Below are positions 7,644 through 16,153 of a stretch of 64,000 bases of DNA, piece by piece. The DNA lies in assembly GCA_963664635.1 (NCBI GenBank), contig OY761542.1, positions 1,736,001 to 1,800,000 on the forward strand, given 5' to 3'. The notes under the pieces were generated by a model that was not told the origin of the DNA, ran no database searches, and was given only the letters and a program-made list of their open reading frames with translations. Numbering within the stretch: the first letter of the stretch is position 1; every line of letters starts with the position of its first letter. Both the position numbers and the translations under genes were made by a program. Origin of the DNA: VXNE01 sp963664635. GTDB lineage: Bacteria; Pseudomonadota; Gammaproteobacteria; Pseudomonadales; Azotimanducaceae.

Positions 7644-9401
7644 CTATTCCGTCCGTCCCGCGGCGGACTCTTCCGCCGAGCGCGGTTCCGTCTGCGGAAT
7701 GAAGTCGTCCTTGACGCCCGGCACGCTGTAGTCGTAGGCCCAGCGGTACACGGTCGGCAGCTTGTCCTCCCAGTTGCCGTGACGCGGCGGCGTCTCCGGC
7801 GTCTGCCACTCCAGGCTCGTCGCCTTCCAGGGGTTGTGGCCGGAGTCCCGGCCCCGGAAGTAGCTGTAGATCAGGTTCCAGATGAACACGGCCTGGAAGA
7901 CGCCGACGACGAGCGCCGCGATCGTGATGGTCTGGTTCAGCATGATCACCGACTCGTCGATGATCGCCATGTCGCCGTTGGCGAAGTAGCGCCGCGGCAC
8001 GCCCACGAAGCCGAGGTAGTGCATCGGGTAATAGATGATGTACGTGCCGAGGAACGTCACCCAGAAGTGGATGTGTCCCAGGGTGTCGTTCAGCATCTTG
8101 CCGGTCATCTTCGGGTACCAGTGGTAGATCGCGCCAAAGATGACGAGGATCGGCGAGACCCCCATCACCATGTGGAAGTGCGCGACCACGAAGTACGTGT
8201 CCGAGAGCGGCACGTCGACGATCACGTTGCCGAGGAACAGACCGGTGATCCCGCCCATCACGAAGGTGATCACGAAGGCGATGGCGAAGAGCATCGGCAC
8301 CGTCAGGTGGATGTTGGCCCGCCACAGCGTGAGCGTCCAGTTGTAGACCTTGATCGCCGTCGGCACGGCGATGATGAGCGTGGTGGTCGCGAAGAAGAAG
8401 CCGAACCACGGATGCATGCCGCTGACGTACATGTGGTGCGCCCACACGATGAAGCTGAGCACGCCGATGGCGACGATCGCCCACACCATCATGCGGTAGC
8501 CGAAAATGTTCTTGCGCGCGTGGGTGCTGATGAGGTCGGACACGATGCCGAACGCCGGCAGTGCGACGATGTAGACCTCGGGATGCCCGAAGAACCAGAA
8601 CAGGTGCTGGAACAGCAGCGGGCTGCCGCCGCTGTAGTCGAGGGAGTCGCCGATCGACACGACCGCCGGCATGAAGAAGCTCGTGCCGATGGTCTTGTCC
8701 AGGATCATCATGATCGCGCTGACGAAGAGCGCCGGGAACGCCAGCAGGCCGAGCACCGTCGCCATGAAGATGCCCCACACCGACAGCGGCATGCGCATCA
8801 GCGTCATGCCCCGCGTGCGGGCCTGCAGGATGGTGGTCACGTAGTTCAGCCCGCCCATGGTGAAGGCGACGATGAACACCGCGAGCGAGCCGAGCATCAG
8901 GAGGATGCCCCAGTCGACGCCGGGCGTGCCCGTCAGGATCGCCTGCGGCGGGTACAGCGTCCACCCGGCCCCGGTGGGACCGCCCGGAACGAAGTAGCTC
9001 GCGAGCAGGATGATGACGGAGCCGAAGTAGACGTGGTAACTGACCATGTTGACGAACGGGAACACCATGTCGCGTGCGCCGCACATCAACGGGACCAGGA
9101 GGTTGCCGAAGCCGCCGAGGAGGAGGGCGGTCAGCAGGTAGATCACCATGATCATGCCGTGCATGGTGATGAACTGGTAATAGGCCTCGGGGTCGATGAA
9201 GTCGAACTGGTCGGGGAACCCGAGCTGCAGCCGCATCATGGCCGACAGGGCCAACGCCACCAGCCCCACCCCGATGGCCGTGATGCCGTACTGGATCGCG
9301 ATCACCTTGTGGTCCTGGCTGAACCAGTATTTCGTCAGCCAGCTATGGGGATGGTGAAGCTCCATCGACTCCTGGTAGGGGATCTGCGCTTCAACCGCCA
9401 T
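7644..9401 (-). CDS. ctaD: Cytochrome c oxidase subunit I
   Basis: 585 aa from ATG 9401, preferred because GGAGGAAAC lies just upstream; a start at 9428 would overlap that ribosome-binding site. Twelve or more transmembrane helices. The haem a ligand lies in 'YYQFITMHGMIM', the CuB site in 'FFGHPEVYIVALPAFG' (cross-linked His-Tyr pair) and 'VWAHHMYVSG', and the haem a3 and a His residues in 'YFVVAHFHMVMG'. This is the catalytic proton-pumping subunit of an aa3-type (A family) oxidase. It lies between the genes for subunit II (81 bp upstream) and subunit III. Confidence 0.97.
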   Translation of the reverse strand: MAVEAQIPYQESMELHHPHSWLTKYWFSQDHKVIAIQYGITAIGVGLVALALSAMMRLQLGFPDQFDFIDPEAYYQFITMHGMIMVIYLLTALLLGGFGNLLVPLMCGARDMVFPFVNMVSYHVYFGSVIILLASYFVPGGPTGAGWTLYPPQAILTGTPGVDWGILLMLGSLAVFIVAFTMGGLNYVTTILQARTRGMTLMRMPLSVWGIFMATVLGLLAFPALFVSAIMMILDKTIGTSFFMPAVVSIGDSLDYSGGSPLLFQHLFWFFGHPEVYIVALPAFGIVSDLISTHARKNIFGYRMMVWAIVAIGVLSFIVWAHHMYVSGMHPWFGFFFATTTLIIAVPTAIKVYNWTLTLWRANIHLTVPMLFAIAFVITFVMGGITGLFLGNVIVDVPLSDTYFVVAHFHMVMGVSPILVIFGAIYHWYPKMTGKMLNDTLGHIHFWVTFLGTYIIYYPMHYLGFVGVPRRYFANGDMAIIDESVIMLNQTITIAALVVGVFQAVFIWNLIYSYFRGRDSGHNPWKATSLEWQTPETPPRHGNWEDKLPTVYRWAYDYSVPGVKDDFIPQTEPRSAEESAAGRTE

Positions 9402-9482
9402 CGGTGTTTCCTCCGTCCTCGATGACATCCTCGCGGCCCCGCCCTGCCGGGCGGATCCGAGGTTCCTGCGAGCGTGCCGCCA

Positions 9483-10925
9483 TCACGGCTGGCGTGGTGC
9501 GGTGCGCGTGTGGGTCACGGCGGCCAGCCCGTCCTGCGCGACACGATCGCGCGAGGCGACGTCGCCTTGCCGTCCCAAGGTGTTGATATAGGCCACGACG
9601 TCGTTGATGGCCTGCTGGCCGTGCAACTGCTTGGACATGAAGCCCATCTGCCGCGCCAGCGTATCGGTACGGTCATGGCCCCGGACGTGCTGCTGGAAGA
9701 GCTCGATCTGTCGCGCCATGTACCAGTCGCTCATGCCCGCCAGGCGTGGCGCGAGCGTTCCCGAACTGCCGCTGCCATCGGCCCGGTGGCAGACGGCGCA
9801 GCCCCGGTAGAGGTCGGCGCCGCGCTCGACGTCGCCCTCGATGGTGACCTCCGCCGGATGGTCGGGCAGCGACTGGATATAGGCGATCACGTTCTCGACC
9901 GACGCGGCGTCGAACAGCGTCGCGGCCATCGGGGCCATCTGGAGGCCGTACTCGTCGTCCGGATGCGTACCGCGCAGGCCGCGCTTGTAGGCGTCGATCT
10001 GGTCGCGCATGTACCACGCGGACTGGCCGGTCAGCTTGGGCGCGTTGAGCGCGAGCAGGCCCTCGCCCTGCTGCCCGTGGCACGCCGCGCAAACCACGTA
10101 GCCCGCCTGGCCCGCCACGGCGTCTCCGACGGGGCGGGCGGCGTAGTCGGCCCACGTCGGCCGCGACGCGACCCACGCGGCGTACTCGTCCGCGTCGTCG
10201 ACGATCACGGTGCCGCGCATGGTGTGATGGCCGATGCCGCAGAGTTCGGCGCAGAGCACCTCGTACATGCCCGTCTTGGTGGGGGTGAACCACATGTAGG
10301 TCACCATGCCGGGCACGGCGTCCATCTTGGCGCGGAATTCGGGGACGTAGAAGTCGTGCAGCACGTCCTTGGACCGCAGCAGCACCTTGACGGGCTGGTC
10401 CTTCAGGAGATGCAGGGGGCCGCGCTGGACCAGCACGTCGTCCTGGCCGTACGGGTCGTCCGGGTCCATGCCGAACGGGTTGTCGACGGTGATGAGGCGC
10501 GCGTCGACGGTTCCGAGGCGACCGTCCTCTCCGGGCAGCCGGTAGCTCCAGGACCACTGCTGGCCGGTGATCTCGACCTCCCGGGCGTCCTCCGGCACGT
10601 GGACGTACTCTTCCCAGACGGCGAGGCCGGGGGCCAGCATCCCCACGACGCCGATGGTCGTGACGATGGTCAGGATCCACTCGAGCCGCTTGTTCTCCGG
10701 CTCGTAGGCCGCGGTCTGGCCCTCGCGGTGGCGGTACTTCCAGATGGCCCAGACCATGAACAGCCCGACCAGGATGAACGCGATGCCGCAGATCCAGAAT
10801 GTCACGAAGACGGCGAAGTCGATGTTGCCCCAGTTCGAAGCGATGTCCGTGAACCACCAGGGGCTCAGCATGTTGAACACCACGGAGCCGAGGACGACGA
10901 TCAGCAGGATGATGGCCGTGGTCAT
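9483..10925 (-). CDS. ctaC: Cytochrome c oxidase subunit II with two C-terminal cytochrome c domains
   Basis: 480 aa, about twice the length of a plain subunit II. Two N-terminal membrane helices are followed by the cupredoxin domain with 'EITGQQWSWSYRLP' and the CuA site 'CAELCGIGHHTM'. Two c-type haem domains follow, with CxxCH motifs 'CAACH' and 'CAVCH' and downstream Met ligand candidates ('LQMAPM', 'RQMGFM'). The extension makes this a caa3-like oxidase with built-in electron entry, here with two haems instead of the usual one. It is the first gene of the operon; 'AGAGGGACG' upstream of the ATG is a ribosome-binding site. No ctaB, ctaG or senC gene is nearby. Confidence 0.95.
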   Translation of the reverse strand: MTTAIILLIVVLGSVVFNMLSPWWFTDIASNWGNIDFAVFVTFWICGIAFILVGLFMVWAIWKYRHREGQTAAYEPENKRLEWILTIVTTIGVVGMLAPGLAVWEEYVHVPEDAREVEITGQQWSWSYRLPGEDGRLGTVDARLITVDNPFGMDPDDPYGQDDVLVQRGPLHLLKDQPVKVLLRSKDVLHDFYVPEFRAKMDAVPGMVTYMWFTPTKTGMYEVLCAELCGIGHHTMRGTVIVDDADEYAAWVASRPTWADYAARPVGDAVAGQAGYVVCAACHGQQGEGLLALNAPKLTGQSAWYMRDQIDAYKRGLRGTHPDDEYGLQMAPMAATLFDAASVENVIAYIQSLPDHPAEVTIEGDVERGADLYRGCAVCHRADGSGSSGTLAPRLAGMSDWYMARQIELFQQHVRGHDRTDTLARQMGFMSKQLHGQQAINDVVAYINTLGRQGDVASRDRVAQDGLAAVTHTRTAPRQP

Positions 10926-11622
10926 GCCGAAGCGTCCCTCTTGTATTCCGCGTCTGTCGCGTCTGGCGCGCTCGTGCCCGCGCTTGTGCTTGTGCGGGGC
11001 GGTTCCATTGCACTCAACGTCACGGCTGTCCTTCCTCTCCTGGCGCGTCCTGGCGCGTCCCGGCGCACATCCCGGCTCGCCCGGTTCCGTTCGCTGTCAG
11101 GGCCTGATCGTCGTCGAGATCCTCGGCGCGATCATTGTGATGTTCTCCATTGCCGCCGTCCGTTCCGCGTGGTCGCCGTGTGCGACGGGGAGGTGGCGGC
11201 ATCCAAGCGGCGGGTATTGTCGCAGAATCCGCGGTCGGATCGCCAGTAGCGCCCCTGGGCCGTTCGGGCCGTCGCCGGCGCTCGCCTTCCGCGGGTTCCC
11301 CGCCGGGCGCACCGGCCTCGCACTCGGGTCGCCGCCACCGGCCGCCCGGTGTGGCGGCGGTCGTCACGGGCCGCCCGAACGGTCCGCCCTCGCCACTCGT
11401 CCGGTGGCCTGACGCGGGCTTGAGCAGGGGCGACCAAGGAACCTCCCATCCCTAACGTTTCCGCTAGGGGCGGGGGCGGCTTCCGTCGCACGCGCCGCTC
11501 CGGAACCCGTACGGGAGGATTGCTATACCGCCGCCGGCTTTAACACTGCTTGCCTGATTGCGTCTGCTACCACCTTCTGCGATGATTTACCAGACCCCTT
11601 GATTGGAACCCGGATAACCGCC
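10926..11622. other. Intergenic region upstream of the oxidase operon
   Basis: About 700 bp between the divergent oxidase operon and the winged-helix-like gene. It should hold the promoters of both. Frames through it are short and rich in Arg, Pro and Gly, with no family resemblance. A small tandem repeat 'TCCTGGCGCG' occurs near 11037-11056. No convincing gene was seen. Confidence 0.5.
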
Positions 11623-12441
11623 ATGGACTTCAGAACGCAGGTCGCGGAGGAGAAGAAACGCCTGTCGCAGCAAAGACGGGACGTGCAGAAGCGCATGAGT
11701 GCCCTCGAGTCGGAACTGGGCGCTCTCGGCGCCGAGATGAAGAACATCGATGGTGAGATGGCCGCCATCGAGGCATACGAAACCGCCCAGGGTTCCGCCC
11801 CCGCCCTGAAGCGGCGTCAGCCCCGCAAGGCGGCCGCCGGCGCGAAGACTGGCTCCGGCACGAAGAAAGCAACCCGTCGGCGCCGCAGGGTTTCGCGACG
11901 GGGGGAGATACTCGCGGCTATTGCTTCCTTCGGGTCCGCCGGGGCCGGCCGCGCCGACATCATCCAGAAGCTGAACGTGAAGGGTGACAAGTCGGCCGAG
12001 CAGTCCGTCAGCAACGCGCTCGCGGCATTGAAGAAGTCCGGCGACGTAGCCCATGAAGACGGCAAGTACATCGCTGGCGCCGCTTCGGCTGGTGCTCCGG
12101 GGGGTGATCCGGGTGGTGCTTCGGCTGGTGCTCCGGCTGATGCCCCGGGTGGTGCTCCGGCTGGTGAAAGCCCCGCACCGGCAGCCGCGGAGGAATCACC
12201 GGCCCCGGAGAGCGCAACCACCGCGCCGCAGGCACGTCGCCGCAGAACCTCGCGGAGGACGGCGATCGTCTCCATCATCGAGGCGGCCGGCAGTGAAGGG
12301 GTGGGCCGTTCGGCCATCATTGAGCAACTCGGCGTGAAAGGCGACAAGTCGGCCGAACAGTCCGTCAGCAACGCGCTTGCCAACCTGAAGAAGTCCGGGG
12401 GAGTGGCGCACAACGACGGCAAGTACAGCAGCGCGTCGTGA
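11623..12441 (+). CDS. Coiled-coil protein with two repeated winged-helix-like domains
   Basis: 272 aa from ATG 11623 (a TTG at 11599 is also in frame). Residues 1-45 are a charged coiled coil starting 'MDFRTQVAEEKKRLSQ' and followed by Lys/Arg/Ala-rich linker. Two copies of a unit of about 60 residues follow (about 85-145 and 210-272), both containing 'VKGDKSAEQSVSNAL' and ending 'DGKY'. The repeated pattern 'RR..I...I...GS.G.GR..II..L' looks like a winged-helix or histone-H1-like DNA-binding fold. The copies are separated by a Pro/Gly/Ala linker made of 'GAPGG/AGAPA' repeats. I do not recognise a named family. DNA binding or nucleoid bridging is an inference. Confidence 0.75.
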   Translation: MDFRTQVAEEKKRLSQQRRDVQKRMSALESELGALGAEMKNIDGEMAAIEAYETAQGSAPALKRRQPRKAAAGAKTGSGTKKATRRRRRVSRRGEILAAIASFGSAGAGRADIIQKLNVKGDKSAEQSVSNALAALKKSGDVAHEDGKYIAGAASAGAPGGDPGGASAGAPADAPGGAPAGESPAPAAAEESPAPESATTAPQARRRRTSRRTAIVSIIEAAGSEGVGRSAIIEQLGVKGDKSAEQSVSNALANLKKSGGVAHNDGKYSSAS

Positions 12442-12447
12442 CGGGTC

Positions 12448-12476
12448 GTCATCGCGGCGCGACGCGTCGCGATGAC
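12448..12476 (+). terminator. Hairpin after the winged-helix-like gene
   Basis: Arms GTCATCGCG (12448-12456) and CGCGATGAC (12468-12476) are perfectly complementary with an 11-nt loop, 6 bp after the stop codon. There is no clear U-tract, so it may be an intrinsic-like stop or an RNA-stabilising hairpin. Confidence 0.45.
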
Positions 12477-13181
12477 ACCGGCCGACGCGGCGGCTGTTGC
12501 GCGGCAAGACCCGCGGCGCTCCGCGGGAACCCGCTGCCGGCGGCCCAATGAAACGGGTGGTGGGTCGGAGACCGGGTTCTGTTGTGGCCGGTCTCCGTGA
12601 CGGGATGAGAAGAACAGCCCGGTGGTGCGCTCCGTCCTGCCACTCGTGCAGAGCAACGAGCCCCTCGTTGTTGATCCCCGGCAGCGCAGTTTCTGAGCGA
12701 CGGTAGCGTCTGGCTCAGGAACCGCAAGGCCGCGTGCCGCTCCGGCAGATCGAGCACCTCGCGGGCCAGCCTCTCAACCTGAGCCCGATCGACGTTCCGG
12801 TAGACCGGCGGGTTCTCCCCCGGCGGCACCGCACAGCCCCGCGCCATTCGGGTGGAGGACGACCAGCAGCACCGGCGCCGCGCGTCCTGCCCGGCGGCTC
12901 TTCCAGGCCTCCAGCAGCGCGTTTCGGCTCGGCTCGCGTTCGAGTTTGGCCGCCGCGACCTCGCCCCCCCTCCCCCCCCCCCCCCCCCGCTACCGCCCGA
13001 CGGGGAGGCGCGCTGCCGTTGTCTCCTTTGACCGGTGGGGCTGATCGCCTGCGCGTCACGATCATCCTCCGAATGATCGTCCGAAGCGAACGCTTCAGGC
13101 TTAGCGTTGGACAACTCTGGAGGCCGCAAACGCCCCCGCAGCATCTGCTAGCATCGCGCCGCCGCTCATCAGGGATGGCCG
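12477..13181. other. Intergenic stretch with a long poly-C tract
   Basis: About 700 bp without a recognisable gene. It contains seven C, a T, then 17 consecutive C at 12972-12988. The minus strand at about 12700-12810 reads 'QVERLAREVLDLPERHAA', which is protein-like but belongs to no family I recognise and has no clear start or stop; it may be gene debris. The tract sits about 190 bp upstream of the accessory two-gene unit. Confidence 0.5.
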
Positions 13182-13586
13182 TTGAAACCTCCGTATCGAA
13201 GGACACCGCCGACCAGGCCCAAGGGGGACTTGGCGGAGGTCGCGGACGAGGACGTGATCGAGAGACTGACGGACGGTGCCTTCTATGACACTAGCTGCTA
13301 TCACGAACACAACACCACCGGGTGGCGTGCGGACAAGTCCAAGTGCCCGCCGCGTGTCGATGGGGAGATTGCAGAAGGACTGCTGATGGAGGGCATTCGC
13401 AGGGGCATGTTCAGTGCACGGTCTCGAGGGGGCTGGCCCCAGAACGCGTGGGCCGTCGACGAGGATGGTGTACTGTATGAGGCACAGCTCACCAACCAGG
13501 GACAAGGGCAGTACCACGGATATCCCATCATAGAGGGGGATCGGTTCGCTGAGTTCCTTGAGACGCAATGGGAAGAGCGGGCATGA
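13182..13586 (+). CDS. Hypothetical protein, first gene of a two-gene unit
   Basis: 134 aa; the only sensible start in frame is TTG at 13182, so the start is uncertain. The protein is acidic and aromatic: 'DEDVIERLTDGAFYDTS', 'RGGWPQNAWAVDEDG', 'YEAQLTNQGQGQYHGY'. No family is recognised. The stop overlaps the next gene's ATG as ATGA (13583-13586), indicating translational coupling with the ImmA/IrrE-like protein. Base composition is visibly less GC-rich than the core genes around it, which fits acquisition by transfer. A partner role (antitoxin, immunity or regulator) is only suggested by the gene pairing. Confidence 0.6.
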   Translation: MKPPYRRTPPTRPKGDLAEVADEDVIERLTDGAFYDTSCYHEHNTTGWRADKSKCPPRVDGEIAEGLLMEGIRRGMFSARSRGGWPQNAWAVDEDGVLYEAQLTNQGQGQYHGYPIIEGDRFAEFLETQWEERA

Positions 13587-14940
13587 GCGCCTTCGAAATT
13601 CTATCGAACTGGCCAACTGAGCCAATTCGGGACGATGCGGACTCGGCAGAGGATCGCGCGACCGCCGCCGACCTGCTCGTCAGGGTCGGCGAGCACGAGC
13701 TTACCGGCTTGATCGCGGAGGACGGATACCGTTCCGGACCGCGTGTGCCCGCTTACCCACTCGCGGAGTGGCTCGTATGGAACTGGTGGCGACTGCGGTG
13801 GGAGGCGAGTCCCGCGGGCCGTAGGGCAAGACCCCTCGACTGGAGCTATGCGCACGAGACGGTCTCCATCGGGGGACCTTGGCTGTGGCCCAGAATGACG
13901 ATCACGAGCGATGGGTGTCGAATAGCCTTGCGAGTGGCTGCGACGAGAGAGACGGCCACGGAGCCGGTGGCTTACGTTGGCCGGGCCGGGATTGTTTCTG
14001 CGGCAGTATTCGAGAGGGGCGTCGATGCGTTTCTGTCGATGGTCCTGCAGCGTCTGAACGCGGGCGACCTCAAGGAAACGCGCCTCCACGCTTCCTACGC
14101 CGAACTGCAGGCGGAACGGGGCGATGGCGATGCCTCCCTGTACCGCCGAATCGAGGCTCGGCTGGGCTTCGCCGTGGACGAGGCTCCTGAAGATGTCGTG
14201 ATGCGAGTGGCGGCTGACGGGGAAGTCATGGGGCGCGACGCCATGGACGAGGTGGTTGCTGACCGCACGCTCAGGGCAACACCAGCCGCGGCGGACCTCC
14301 ATCGGATTGCCGAGAAGAGTGGACATGATGCCTACGTCGCAGACGGAGTTCGCCTGGATGTCATTGCGCACGTTCGAACAGGCCAGGTCGCTCCGTGGAT
14401 GGTTGGCGTTGATGCAGCTCGGAGGCTGCGGTTCGGCGCAGGGGCGGATGAGGGGAGGCCAGTGACCGACGAACGACTGGCCGAGATGTACGGGATCAGC
14501 GCGCAATGTCTCACGCGACCCCGCAAGGCGCCGATGGCGTTTTCGCTCCACCCCCGGACTAGGGCCATTAATCAAGGCTTCGTGGAGCGGCTGGTCCTGC
14601 GCTCCCAGACGCTTACGGGCCGGCGCTTTGAAGTGGCGCGACTACTGGCGGACCGGCTGCTAGTGGACAACACGGACGCGCTCAGGCCGGCCACTCGAGC
14701 AGCGACGTTTCGTCAGAAGATGCAGCGTGCGAGTTCCTGTGTCCCTTCGAAGAGCTACGTGACGTGCTCGACGGAGATTACTCGCGGGACGCCATGGAAA
14801 AGGCGGCCCGACACTACCGTGTTTCGCCGCTTCTCGTTCGCGCACACGTTGCCAACCACGGGCTCGTCGGCATGCCCGATCAGGACGAAATCGACACGCC
14901 CTCCATGCACGCAGCGCTGAGGGTCGAAGTGGCGGCGTAG
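13583..14940 (+). pseudogene. ImmA/IrrE-like protein, frameshifted near the C-terminus and lacking HExxH
   Basis: From ATG 13583 the frame runs to about 14720. A shift near 14720-14730 is then needed to continue into 'CEFLCPFEELRDVL' and 'HYRVSPLLVRAHVANHGL', which is the typical C-terminal region of ImmA/IrrE-type proteins, ending at TAG 14938-14940. Unshifted, the frame gives a Ser/Thr/Arg-rich nonsense tail. In the place where the family has its RRF-x-x-A-HE-x-x-H zinc site, this protein reads 'RRFEVARLLADRLL', so the catalytic His residues are absent. The N-terminal 200 residues ('PLAEWLVWNWWRLRWE') are not recognised. Either a decayed protease or a pseudo-enzyme; the frameshift could also be a sequencing error. 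Confidence 0.65.
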
Positions 14941-14999
14941 TGCTTCTGGAACCGACTCCGCTTGACTCGGAACGGGGGGAAGTGCGCGGCAAAGGCAAA

Positions 15000-15189
15000 G
15001 GAGCGGTGTCAGGGTGACTAGGTCGTTTTGACTTGGACGCCCGCACGGCCTTGGACGCGCTTGATCGCATGACCTGCCTCTCCGGGGCGCGCTCCGACCC
15101 ACTGCCCGGCGCACCGTGCTGTTCAGGCTCTCGATCACGTTGGTTGAGGTGTGGGTGCAAGTGCCTGTGCGGGCCACGTCATCAGTCAC
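15000..15189 (-). pseudogene. IS256-type transposase remnant
   Basis: On the minus strand the translation reads 'TSTNVIESLNSTVRRAVG', matching the conserved C-terminal signature of IS256-family (MULE-like) transposases. Within a few codons the homology changes frame ('SERAPERQVMRSSASKA') and then fades. Only about 60 codons remain and no ends are visible. It lies between the ImmA/IrrE-like gene and the tRNA gene, marking this patch as a site of past insertions. Confidence 0.65.
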
Positions 15190-15301
15190 GCTCAGCCATA
15201 ACTGGGGCCCGGCGCGTGCCGCCTTCGAGCGGTGACGGTCACGTTTTGGTCACCGCGAGTCTTCTGATAGACTGCGAATAGCCGTAATTCATTGATTTAT
15301 A

Positions 15302-15376
15302 TGGAGCGGGAAACGGGGGTTGAACCCGCGACCCCAACCTTGGCAAGGTTGTGCTCTACCGCTGAGCTATTCCCGC
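15302..15376 (-). tRNA. tRNA-Gly(GCC)
   Basis: On the minus strand the gene begins GCGGGAATAGCTCAGC and ends TTTCCCGCTCCA, with CCA encoded (15302-15304). The acceptor stem GCGGGAA pairs with TTCCCGC. The anticodon loop CTTGCCAAG gives anticodon GCC, and the T-loop reads GGTTCAACC. Length is 75 nt. The 3' end faces the accessory patch at 13.1-15.2 kb, the side on which integrated elements are normally found, but no direct repeat of the tRNA 3' end was spotted there. Confidence 0.97.
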
Positions 15377-15426
15377 TCGGGGGTCGGAATTCTGCCGCAA
15401 ACCCACACCGAACTCAAAGCGTGGCC

Positions 15427-16146
15427 ATGAGACTGCCGCGCACTCCGCATCGCTGGCAGGTTTCGCCGCGCCAGGCCATCCGGATCCAGCGGACTTTCGC
15501 GGCGCGTGTAACGTTGTCCGCCGCGCCGCCGGTGCGGCGCGTGCTCGGCCTCGACTGCGCCTTTACGGACGACGCCGCGCTGGCCGTCGGCGTCGTGTGG
15601 GACATGGAGGCACGGAGCGTGCTCGAGGTGCGCGGCGCGATCGCCCGGCTCACGTTCCCCTATGTACCGGGGCTCCTCTCGTTTCGCGAGGCGCCGGTGC
15701 TGTTGCGGGTCTTGCGCAAGATCCGGCACGACGTCGGCGCGCTCATGTGCGACGGCCAGGGGCTGGCCCATCCGCGCCGCTTCGGTCTTGCCTCCCATCT
15801 CGGCGTCATTGCGGACATGCCTTCCCTGGGTGCGGCGAAATCGCTGCTCGTCGGCGAGCACCCGGCGCTGGCGTGCGAGCGGGGCGCCGCGGCACCCCTT
15901 CTGCACCGGGGCGAGCGCGTGGGTACGGTGGTGCGCACGCGCAGCGGCGTGAAGCCGATCTATACCAGTCCCGGGCATCGCATCACTTTCTCCCAGGCGG
16001 CGTGCATAACGCTGCACAGCACCGCCGGCTTTCGCATGCCGGAGCCGACCCGGCTCGCCGACCGCTGGGTGGGCATGCTGAAACGGGGGGAGACGACCTT
16101 GCGCGGCCTTGGCGCGCTACGCGCGGCCGGCCAGGGGCGCGCATGA
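15427..16146 (+). CDS. nfi: Endonuclease V
   Basis: 239 aa from ATG 15427 (GTG 15421 is also possible). The family core is clear: 'RRVLGLDCAFTDDAALAV' with the first metal-binding Asp, 'FPYVPGLLSFREAPVLL' (the wedge motif that reads deaminated bases), 'ALMCDGQGLAHPRRFGLASH' with the next acidic residue, and 'GAAKSLLVGEHPAL'. The enzyme nicks DNA (or RNA) one base 3' of inosine. Catalytic Asp in the second strand is present as 'CDGQG'. It is followed after only 7 bp by queF in the same direction, so both probably share a transcript. Confidence 0.94.
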   Translation: MRLPRTPHRWQVSPRQAIRIQRTFAARVTLSAAPPVRRVLGLDCAFTDDAALAVGVVWDMEARSVLEVRGAIARLTFPYVPGLLSFREAPVLLRVLRKIRHDVGALMCDGQGLAHPRRFGLASHLGVIADMPSLGAAKSLLVGEHPALACERGAAAPLLHRGERVGTVVRTRSGVKPIYTSPGHRITFSQAACITLHSTAGFRMPEPTRLADRWVGMLKRGETTLRGLGALRAAGQGRA

Positions 16147-16153
16147 CGCGCCC

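Noticed and set aside
7590..9425. Plus-strand frame opposite ctaD
   Set aside because: Antisense shadow of a strongly conserved gene; rich in Asp, Glu, Arg and His with no recognisable domain.
11523..11768. Minus-strand frame ending 'KSSQKVVADAIRQAVLK'
   Set aside because: The end looks protein-like, but the frame overlaps the start of the winged-helix-like gene on the other strand, and no family or start signal supports it.
12449..13144. Long minus-strand frame across the intergenic region with 'QVERLAREVLDLPERHAA'
   Set aside because: Most of it is low-complexity Arg/Gly/Ser sequence that crosses the poly-C run, without start signal or family match; only a short part looks protein-like, so it is mentioned as possible debris.
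13100..15302. Integrated element bounded by a tRNA-Gly attachment site
   Set aside because: The tRNA 3' end faces the accessory patch, but I found no direct repeat of it and no integrase, so an att site cannot be claimed.
15292..15426. Extension of endonuclease V upstream through the tRNA gene
   Set aside because: It would translate the tRNA in antisense; the ATG at 15427 gives the normal protein length.
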